Assembly: GCF_001435505.1 (NCBI RefSeq)
Contig: NZ_AZDO01000090.1
Coordinates: 1-32,283, forward strand
Length of the DNA stretch: 32,283 bases
Source of the DNA: Companilactobacillus futsaii JCM 17355
GTDB lineage: Bacteria > Bacillota > Bacilli > Lactobacillales > Lactobacillaceae
Direction of reading: 5' to 3'
Both the position numbers and the translations under genes were made by a program. Of the stretch, positions 19,501 through 25,286 are shown one piece after another; position 1 is the stretch's first letter; every line of letters starts with the position of its first letter. The notes under the pieces were generated by a model. That model did not search any database, was not told where the DNA came from, and worked only from the letters and a program-made list of their open reading frames with translations.

Positions 19501-19629
19501 TTTGAAATTAGCCCACAAATCATCAGTTGTTTTAATATTTGGAAGATAACTCCATTGCTTTGTTCCACCTAAATTAACTAAATGATTGATTAGATCATTT
19601 TCAAAATCTAATTCATTAGTTTTTATCAC
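16558..19629 (-). CDS. hsdR: Type I restriction endonuclease subunit
   Basis: HsdR is the translocating nuclease subunit. The 1023 residues contain an N-terminal PD-(D/E)xK nuclease (Asp140, Glu154, Lys156 in FDTTLLINGLPILQIEEK), a superfamily 2 motor with Walker A TTGSGKT (295-301), a DEAH box at 402-405, motif III GYTGTP and a later QAYSRTNR, and a C-terminal helical HsdM-binding region. It begins with GTG behind a G-rich site (GAGGGGGG). An upstream ATG is not available at good spacing. It leads the operon hsdR-hsdM-hsdS; the promoter should lie in 19630-19800, where I see a 16-base palindrome but no clear hexamers. Confidence 0.96.
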   Translation of the reverse strand: MIKTNELDFENDLINHLVNLGGTKQWSYLPNIKTTDDLWANFKRIVEQHNQDRLDAPLTRSEFQQIKVIIGQLETPYQAGQFLYGMNGISQVEVDLDNGKHVYLKIFDQDNIGAGDTIYQIVNQIERPEIIPGRKNRRFDTTLLINGLPILQIEEKADGHDAKEALNQMHQYIEERQYTDIFSTLQILVAITPHDSRYMANTTADKFNTDFAFRWQKAKDNKPVFDWKEFSNYMLSIPMAHQMATNYMILDGTPKHQMIKAMRPYQVYATQRVIRKIREHDFSIGEQGIGYVWHTTGSGKTISSFKAAWLASRLPNVDKVVFLVDRIALTNQTVDEYKAYDPENTAESNGGVVTDTANRWVLSKKLSKNGNGIIVTSTQKMDSMVQSSNFKKIDKNIVFIVDEAHRSTSGDMLKRIKNGFPKSAWVGYTGTPVFDEHPTTQEVFGDLIHAYTIRDAIADGNVLGFKVDFETTLSDSVLREQYLPEYFKGRYPGMSDEDIEMRIDNMTDADMDDTVEPSVYDNNPKHIKLVVDDIIKNWNKRSRQGKYNAILTTHVGGGKASTPMAMMYYREFKKRDSGLKVGITFSQTTSNSDNQLENNQDLREAMTDYNKEFGTSFGDQDVKDYTAQVISRLNRTIDDGKYFDIVIVVDQLLTGFNAPQMNTLYVDRTLHGSALIQAYSRTNRVYDMQTKPFGRIVNYRWPHQTEKLMKEALAIYANRDSANIQLELDTGDGVIAKTYDEVKSELKEVTTQLNDFSDGFIRIPQDDNRIEEMYSSLRKYNHLMAMAKQDDKYDDKDPDILLNELGMDTDTEEVLTTTLSNQLKKEVARIHHVDVSQIDLQMEHVKAIRVNYDYLEELIANLMNQYHDEDFENADKTAKEIKSISDKVDNRKYAEQINQFTDDILNGNVKYSDTYPVKQNEIKKLVSGHNAMRLRNDIFDYKKSWGLTDIEASQDINKLVSEHVKDADDLNIDGALDEIVKEACVVYQTDAESDKVKELSKIKYRTHLRRSFKKFADQMVDKY

Positions 19630-19672
19630 AATTTGACCCCCCTCTAAACAAATGTAAAGACTTAATTGCGAT

Positions 19673-19688
19673 TGTAAATTTTTTTACA
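19673..19688. promoter_or_regulatory. Palindrome upstream of hsdR
   Basis: TGTAAA-TTTT-TTTACA is a perfect 6-base inverted repeat, 44 bases upstream of the hsdR start. It could be an operator or part of the 5' untranslated region. The AT-rich context makes chance plausible. Confidence 0.35.
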
Positions 19689-19810
19689 TACTTGAGTTTA
19701 TCTTATCAAAAAAAGACTCCTAAATTACGAAATAACTGATTAAAATTTAATTCATTTTTGAAATTTTTAGAATAATATTACATTTATGAAATTATACAAA
19801 TGATTGGATA

Positions 19811-19840
19811 CAAAAAAACCAGACATTTTGCCTGGCTTTT
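19811..19840 (-). terminator. Terminator after mrr-like gene
   Basis: On the minus strand AAGCCAGG-type and TCTGGT arms (CCAG 19819-19822 with CTGG 19832-19835, extended by A/T pairs) are followed by seven T. It separates the mrr-like gene from the hsd operon. Confidence 0.75.
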
Positions 19841-19857
19841 TGCATTTCATATAATAA

Positions 19858-20826
19858 TTAATCTTCAAAAAAATCTTCATCAATTTCAAACAAATCTAAA
19901 TGCTTCTTAACTTGCACACCAACTTGGTATTGCAACATCAAATTAGTCAATTGAATGCCATCAATCAAAACAATTGAGAAATTCTTAGCCGTAGAAATGG
20001 CACTGCTAGAAAAATGTGAAGTAGTAATAAACACACCACGATCAGCGTGAACACGAGATAAAGCTCCAAAGAAACCATCGATTGCTGGTCTTTGAACGAC
20101 ATTGTCATCTTTGTATCTCTTAGCTTGAATATAAACTGTACTTGTTCCCAATGGATCTTGATTGATTATACCGTCAATTCCACCGTCATTGGTTTTTTGA
20201 GTGACTTTTGAAGAACCATTTGGACCCTTGTAACCCATTTTAACCAACAATTTCACAACTAAATTTTCAAAAAAAGCCGGTTCTGCATCTTGAATTCTCT
20301 TTAATAAATTAGCAGCAATTTCATTATTATATTTATCAGTTTGTGTTATTAAATTATCAATGACATTCATTTCTTCTGGAAAATTATCATCATTGTTATC
20401 TTCAACATCTTCTTTTTCAGCAACACCCTTAATTTTGTTACGTTCCTTTAATTCATTTCTATGATTAACATAATCTGGCAATGAATGTACTTTATTTCTG
20501 GTTAATTTCACATCATCTAATTTTAAAAGTCCTTTACCGATTGAAGATATTTTATAAACACCACGTGATGGCCGTTCAAGTGCTCCTCCAGTATATAGTT
20601 CGCTTATTGCCCATTTAACTCTATCCTCAATCATATTGGCATTAGGGTTATTTGGATAAGTGGCTTCTCTCAAATCTTTTGGTAAATTCAGCGAGTCAGC
20701 TATATCTTTAAAAATCATTTTAGAATTCTTGGCATTCCCATCTCCTAAATAATGCAAAACATTTGGAATTAACGCATCCCATGTTGGTAATCCATACTTT
20801 CCAATTTTCAAATCTCTATAATCCAT
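19858..20826 (-). CDS. mrr: Mrr-type restriction endonuclease
   Basis: This is a type IV-like restriction enzyme of the Mrr family; the E. coli prototype cuts methylated DNA. An N-terminal winged-helix domain (residues about 10-110, with DRVKWAISELYTGGALERPSRGVYKIS) is joined by an acidic linker to the Mrr catalytic domain. That domain has FFENLVVKLLVKMGY, the nuclease aspartate in NDGGIDGII, the Gln-x-Lys pair in YIQAKRY and a C-terminal GVFITTSHFSSSA. The length of 322 residues fits. A GTG nine bases upstream is in frame but lies in the AGGTGG ribosome binding site, so I start at ATG 20826. It has its own terminator and stands directly upstream of hsdR in the same orientation. Confidence 0.9.
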   Translation of the reverse strand: MDYRDLKIGKYGLPTWDALIPNVLHYLGDGNAKNSKMIFKDIADSLNLPKDLREATYPNNPNANMIEDRVKWAISELYTGGALERPSRGVYKISSIGKGLLKLDDVKLTRNKVHSLPDYVNHRNELKERNKIKGVAEKEDVEDNNDDNFPEEMNVIDNLITQTDKYNNEIAANLLKRIQDAEPAFFENLVVKLLVKMGYKGPNGSSKVTQKTNDGGIDGIINQDPLGTSTVYIQAKRYKDDNVVQRPAIDGFFGALSRVHADRGVFITTSHFSSSAISTAKNFSIVLIDGIQLTNLMLQYQVGVQVKKHLDLFEIDEDFFED

Positions 20827-20871
20827 ATCTACCACCTATAAGAATATTAATAACTCTATTGTAATGTAAAT

Positions 20872-20894
20872 AAAAAAGCCAGACAATCGTCTGA
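20872..20894 (-). terminator. Terminator after DUF554 gene
   Basis: On the minus strand the stem GTCAGAC-GATT-GTCTGGC is followed by TTTTTTA, six bases past the stop of the DUF554 gene. It isolates that gene from the mrr-like gene. Confidence 0.8.
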
Positions 20895-20899
20895 CCAAT

Positions 20900-21595
20900 T
20901 TAAAACATCTGCAAAACCCCAACCACCACAATCGGTACAACCAAAGATGGCAAGAGGTTCAACACTTTAATTTTCTTAATATTCAACAAGCCTAATCCAG
21001 AAGCCAAAATCAAAATTCCACCAACCACAGTCAATTCTGTGATCATGTCGGCGTTGATTGAATTTTGCAATAACATGGCGATTAAGTAAATACTACCTTG
21101 CCAGCAAAATACTGCCACTGCTGCGAAAGCCATTCCGAAGCCAAAGGTTGACGCCAACACTATCGAAGTGATTCCGTCCAACATCCCATTGGTGAACAAG
21201 AATGTGTAGTCTTTGTTCAAAGCAGCCTGAATTGGTCCTAAAATCGACAATGAACCGATGCAGTACAACAAGATTCCAGTTGCCAACCCCTCTGCTAGAT
21301 TACTTTTTCCATCAGCACTAGGTTTGGAAAATTTCCCAACTAAATTATCAAAATGCTTTTCTAAATCGAGCCACTGTCCGATAACACCGCCAACTGCCAA
21401 ACTGACGATGAACAAAACTGGATAGTGGCTTTTTGGCATGTGTTGCACGACCGCATTGATACCGACTGCCATCGCAACGAGTCCTAGTGCTTGCGTCAGA
21501 ATCTCATTATACGCAGGTTTGATTCCTTTTTTGAAATAACTACCGGCAAAGCTACCCACTAAAATCATGGCAACATTAAAAAACGTCCCTATCAT
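20900..21595 (-). CDS. DUF554 family membrane protein
   Basis: This is a polytopic membrane protein of the DUF554 (YdfK/YqgA-like) family, function unknown. The 231 residues contain about six or seven hydrophobic helices and family stretches: MIGTFFNVAMILVGSFAG at the start, GLVAMAVGINAVV, GGVIGQWLDLE, GILLYCIGSLSILGPIQA, DGITSIVLASTFGFG and GGILILASGLGLL. A longer reading frame exists, but ATG 21595 has the ribosome binding site GAGGGGGG 5 bases upstream. A MerR-type promoter lies immediately upstream, so the gene is very probably controlled by the MerR protein encoded next to it. What signal the pair answers cannot be told from sequence. Confidence 0.92.
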   Translation of the reverse strand: MIGTFFNVAMILVGSFAGSYFKKGIKPAYNEILTQALGLVAMAVGINAVVQHMPKSHYPVLFIVSLAVGGVIGQWLDLEKHFDNLVGKFSKPSADGKSNLAEGLATGILLYCIGSLSILGPIQAALNKDYTFLFTNGMLDGITSIVLASTFGFGMAFAAVAVFCWQGSIYLIAMLLQNSINADMITELTVVGGILILASGLGLLNIKKIKVLNLLPSLVVPIVVVGVLQMF

Positions 21596-21626
21596 GAGAT
21601 CCCCCCTCGTAAATTTATTAACAAAA

Positions 21627-21657
21627 ATTATAAACTCTCTAGTCACTAGAGGGTCAA
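21627..21657 (-). promoter_or_regulatory. MerR-type promoter with 19-bp spacer and dyad operator
   Basis: On the minus strand TTGACC (-35, 21652-21657) and TATAAT (-10, 21627-21632) are separated by 19 bases. The spacer contains CTCTAGT-G-ACTAGAG (21637-21651), a perfect 7+1+7 dyad. A long spacer with a central palindrome is the hallmark of promoters activated by DNA distortion by MerR-family regulators. The TGA stop of merR lies within the -35 hexamer. Confidence 0.92.
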
Positions 21658-22469
21658 TTGTCTTTGACAGGAATTTTAATCTCCGTCACATATTTGTCAA
21701 AATCATCCGTAATACCATAATCGATCAAAGCCGTCTCAATCGCTGGACCACTAATTTCAAAGTTATGCTTTTGACAATATTGCAACAATTTTTGGTACTG
21801 AATCGCTGCCGTATCATGCGTTCCGTGAAATCTCAAACGAGTGTATTTGCCAGCTTTTAACATACCAGTCGCATCCCCGGAATCACCGGGTTCTAAAATT
21901 AATAACAATCCACTGTAACTGTCAAATCGTCTTGCCAACAAATTCTCACGTGAAACCGTTAAGGCAATCTTTCCTAAGAAAATATTCTTATCCAATCCAA
22001 AACGTTTGCGCAAAGTTACGATTGGAAATTCAATATCATCGCTAGGTTGATAATCCTCATCCAAATAAACAACTGATATTGCTGATAAATCAACTACTTC
22101 AATCTTATCTAAAGTACTATTGACCGCATCCTCAACTTGATTAATTCGCGCATCGATTCGACGGTCAATATTTTCCAAAGCCGTAATTTGTTTTCTAACT
22201 TGCAATTTTTGTTCTTTCAACATGGCTTCCAATTTATTTATATCTCGCGCATCAAAAAATTGCTTAATAGCATCAATCGGCAAATCTAGGGCTCGCAAAT
22301 AAGTGATGACATTTAAACGCTCAAATTGCTGGGTGGAATAATAGCGATAATGGGTTTTATTATTGATTTTTGCTGGTTTCAATAAACCGACTTCATCATA
22401 ATAACGTAACGTTGGAACCTTGATATTAAAGAGTTTTGATAGCTGTCCAATAGTAAAAAGTTGATCCAC
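21654..22469 (-). CDS. MerR family regulator with GyrI-like effector domain
   Basis: This is a transcription regulator of 271 residues. The N-terminal winged helix-turn-helix is typical (FTIGQLSKLFNI, TLRYYDEVGLLKPA, YRYYS). A dimerising coiled coil follows, about 75-120. A C-terminal domain of about 145 residues, resembling the GyrI-like/BmrR effector fold (TVSRENLL, TRLRFHGTHD, YQKLLQYCQKHNFE, ETALIDYGI), suggests that it binds a small hydrophobic ligand. Start is GTG with AAGGAG 7 bases upstream. Its last codons run into the -35 element of the next gene, so regulator and target are tightly packed. The ligand is unknown. Confidence 0.92.
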   Translation of the reverse strand: MDQLFTIGQLSKLFNIKVPTLRYYDEVGLLKPAKINNKTHYRYYSTQQFERLNVITYLRALDLPIDAIKQFFDARDINKLEAMLKEQKLQVRKQITALENIDRRIDARINQVEDAVNSTLDKIEVVDLSAISVVYLDEDYQPSDDIEFPIVTLRKRFGLDKNIFLGKIALTVSRENLLARRFDSYSGLLLILEPGDSGDATGMLKAGKYTRLRFHGTHDTAAIQYQKLLQYCQKHNFEISGPAIETALIDYGITDDFDKYVTEIKIPVKDN

Positions 22470-22529
22470 ATCTAGTCTCCTTTGCGTTAATTAAATTAAT
22501 TCAATTTATGAAAGAAAAATCATTAATAT

Positions 22530-22584
22530 CTGAATCAAAAGGATATTTGTTTCATTTTATAATACTTAATGTATAGATATATTC
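22530..22584 (+). promoter_or_regulatory. Promoter module of WxL gene 1
   Basis: CTGAATCA (22530-22537), TATAAT (22558-22563) and GATATATTC (22576-22584) occur in this order with spacings identical to those before WxL gene 2 (28 and 18 bases between element starts). TATAAT is a consensus -10. CTGAATCA is too far away (20 bases between) for an ordinary -35 and may be an activator site. GATATATTC would fall at or just after the transcription start. Confidence 0.6.
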
Positions 22585-22634
22585 TAAATTAAGAAACTTT
22601 ATATAAAAGTATTTCTACCACGGGGGAAAACAAT

Positions 22635-25103
22635 ATGAGAAATTATAAGACGATTCCCAAACTATTCTTGCTCTTTTTTACAGCTTTGTTGATGGTTTTG
22701 ACTTTCAATACCACGACTGTCAAAGCTCTTAATCAAACTGACGTTGAAAATGCAGAAAAAGTCATGCGTAAATACGATGGTATTGATAATTGGAAACTCA
22801 AATCCAATAGCCCTTCCAATGACTATGACACGATACCTATAGGTGGCAATATTTCAATTGGATACGCATTTGGTACGGTGCGTGATGTTAATGGTAATGT
22901 CAAAGCTGGCGATAATACTATCACAAAGGCAAGTTCGACTGGCACTGTTAACAATGCTCCAACAATTAATAATTCAAAAATCAATATTTTTCTAGATTAT
23001 AATGGAAAATACTATGGAATACTTCATCAAAATAAAAATGCCTATATCAATGGAAATCCTGAAACTGCTTCAGACACTTCAATTGACTATGCATTACTTA
23101 CAGGTAATAGTACTTCATATTTTTATAAAGATATGAATCTCCTTAATAAATTATCGATAATTGATTCATCCAGTAATACAAGTAAGTTGTTTTATACTGG
23201 GACTGATTCTAACGGAAAAAAAGTTTTCAAATTAGTCGGTTATTATGGTCCTAAGGATGTTTATGTAGAAATAGTATTAAGACCTTCACCATCTGGTTCA
23301 CCTGTTGTTCAACGTGAATTATATGTTTATAACGCTGATTCTAGTAGCACTCAATTTCAAACTTTTTACGGTGAAGATACAGGATTAAATCCTAACAATG
23401 ATGATCAAACGGTTGATAATGTTCCTATGTTTGCCATTGGCGGTGGACAAGGACTCTATCTATTAAGTGGTTCTAACTACGATCCTGCCTCTAAACTATT
23501 CGTTACAAACAACGTTGATGGTGGCTTCCAAGACTTCATGGGTAGAGTTTTGACAAATCCGACTAATTGGGGTGTCAAAGGTAAAGTCAATAATACTGGT
23601 TCTAATATTAGTGATCCCAGTTTACCTTGGGCTTCGAACCCTTCCTCAAGTCAAATGGGTGATACAAAGGCTGATGCTGATGCTAATCTACTAGTAGGTT
23701 CAAATTATGGTCGTGAATACGATATTGTAGATAGTAGTGGAAAGCAAGACACTGCCTATACACTCAGATGGCCAGAAACAAATTTAGCTAAAGGTCAAGT
23801 TGAGAAATACGTTTCCAACATCGGTGCAACAATTTCTGGCTATGCTGTTCCTACCGTCAAAAAGACTTACACCAACGAAACCTCAACTGATGGCAAAAAT
23901 CACGTCGGAGATAAATTAAACTTCACGTTAACTGTCAGAAACGACGGTTACAACTCAAATTGGCAACTAACTAGAATATTAGATGCATTGCCTAAGGGAT
24001 TAACTCTTGATCCTAATTCAGTAAATACTTCTATGGCTAATGGCGACACAATCGACTTTAACCCTGGGACTTCTATTCCTGATAAAACTTCAACTAAATA
24101 CACCTTCAGTGCCACAATCAACAACCAAGCTCCCTACAATCTAACTGATGGCAAATTAACTAATACAGCTAAATTCACTGGTAATAATAAAGGACAAAGC
24201 GATTCAAAGACTTACGAAGCTAGTGTCGACATCCCCGTTGAGACGCCAACCTTCAAATATCGTTTCACTAAACAAGTCAGAAATAACACTGATGATCCAA
24301 ACGGTGCCTTTTCTAGTGAGACAACCGCCAAACAAGGCGACATCATCGACTATGAAGTCCAATTTATCAGTAATGGTACTTCCAATGTAACTGGTGGTAA
24401 CTTCAAAGATAACCTACCTGCTGGACTAGAATTAGTTCCCGGTAGCGTGGCATTAAATGGCGTTAAACAAAATGATTTGAATTTCTCACTGGGAACTTTA
24501 TCTAACACCATAACTAACAAAATAACTTTCCAAGCCAAAGTTACAGCTATCGATAAAACTACAGCTTCTAATACAGCCTATATGACCAATATAACGACTA
24601 ATACCGGCCAGCAATACGACAGCATTCAAACTGAACAACCGGCCGTTGTCAACATCGAAGCAGCACCACAAACAACTTCATTCGTAGAGGTTCCTACTAA
24701 TATCGACTTCGGTAGCGTCAATATGACTGATTCTGAACGGATTTTACCAAATGTCAAAACTACTGGTAATTTAATCATCAACCACACCGCTGAAACGCCT
24801 TTCCAAGTCAGTGTCAGTTACGATAACAACAACGCTCCTTTAACTAATGGTAGTGACAAATTGATCAACGACAATGACGATGCCATGTTCTTCCATCAGG
24901 CTGGCAATGAATCCAACAACTGGAGAACTGTTTCGACATCCCCTGTTCCAATCAAATCTGAAGGATTTTCCGGTCAAATGTTGAACCAATCATTGAACGA
25001 TTACATTGGCGCAAAGAAATGGAAATTAAGAGTTCCTGCCAACAGTAAATCTGGTAAATACACGGGTCAAGTAACTTGGACGATTGCCGACACAATCAAT
25101 TAA
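22635..25103 (+). CDS. Secreted WxL-domain surface protein, paralogue 1
   Basis: This large exported protein is expected to bind peptidoglycan non-covalently through its C terminus. Of 822 residues, 1-31 form a signal peptide (cleavage probably after VKA). Residues about 35-400 form a conserved N-terminal region of unknown function with FYGEDTGLNPN (244-254), DNVPMFAIGGGQG and NNVDGGFQDFMGR. Two DUF11-like beta-sandwich repeats follow, about 403-530 and 540-672 (VGDKLNFTLTVRNDG; LPAGLELVPGSV). The WxL domain (about 680-822) has WKL at 796-798 and the distal TGQVTWTI motif. ATG follows GGGGGAAAA. Its 3' neighbour is a clear paralogue. I see no DUF916 or LPxTG partner that often accompanies WxL genes. 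Confidence 0.88.
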   Translation: MRNYKTIPKLFLLFFTALLMVLTFNTTTVKALNQTDVENAEKVMRKYDGIDNWKLKSNSPSNDYDTIPIGGNISIGYAFGTVRDVNGNVKAGDNTITKASSTGTVNNAPTINNSKINIFLDYNGKYYGILHQNKNAYINGNPETASDTSIDYALLTGNSTSYFYKDMNLLNKLSIIDSSSNTSKLFYTGTDSNGKKVFKLVGYYGPKDVYVEIVLRPSPSGSPVVQRELYVYNADSSSTQFQTFYGEDTGLNPNNDDQTVDNVPMFAIGGGQGLYLLSGSNYDPASKLFVTNNVDGGFQDFMGRVLTNPTNWGVKGKVNNTGSNISDPSLPWASNPSSSQMGDTKADADANLLVGSNYGREYDIVDSSGKQDTAYTLRWPETNLAKGQVEKYVSNIGATISGYAVPTVKKTYTNETSTDGKNHVGDKLNFTLTVRNDGYNSNWQLTRILDALPKGLTLDPNSVNTSMANGDTIDFNPGTSIPDKTSTKYTFSATINNQAPYNLTDGKLTNTAKFTGNNKGQSDSKTYEASVDIPVETPTFKYRFTKQVRNNTDDPNGAFSSETTAKQGDIIDYEVQFISNGTSNVTGGNFKDNLPAGLELVPGSVALNGVKQNDLNFSLGTLSNTITNKITFQAKVTAIDKTTASNTAYMTNITTNTGQQYDSIQTEQPAVVNIEAAPQTTSFVEVPTNIDFGSVNMTDSERILPNVKTTGNLIINHTAETPFQVSVSYDNNNAPLTNGSDKLINDNDDAMFFHQAGNESNNWRTVSTSPVPIKSEGFSGQMLNQSLNDYIGAKKWKLRVPANSKSGKYTGQVTWTIADTIN

Positions 25104-25112
25104 TTCAAAAAT

Positions 25113-25156
25113 AAAGCTATTATTCCAAAGAAAAATTTTGGGATAATGGCTTTTTT
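25113..25156 (+). terminator. Terminator after WxL gene 1
   Basis: A long stem (AAAGCTATTATTCC, 25113-25126, with GGGATAATGGCTTT, ending at 25153) is followed by T residues to 25156. It shows that the two WxL genes are separate transcription units. Confidence 0.85.
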
Positions 25157-25184
25157 CATTTCGCGAAAAAAAAAGACTGAATAA

Positions 25185-25239
25185 CTGAATCATTTTGTTA
25201 ATAAATTCACTATATAATATATGTTATAAAGATATATTC
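25185..25239 (+). promoter_or_regulatory. Promoter module of WxL gene 2
   Basis: CTGAATCA (25185-25192), TATAAT (25213-25218) and GATATATTC (25231-25239) have the same spacing as upstream of WxL gene 1. The bases between the elements differ, so these words appear to be preserved. A second shared block, TATTTCTAC followed by GGGGGAAAA, overlaps the ribosome binding site. Confidence 0.6.
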
Positions 25240-25286
25240 AAGAATGATGGATTTTGTATAAATATATTTCTACGGGGGAAAATAAA

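Noticed and set aside
19857-21646. Upstream starts for the mrr-like gene (GTG 20835), DUF554 gene (21646) and yajC (GTG 839)
   Set aside because: The GTG codons of mrr and yajC lie inside the ribosome binding sites, and the longer DUF554 start precedes its promoter -10 region. The downstream starts have proper spacing.
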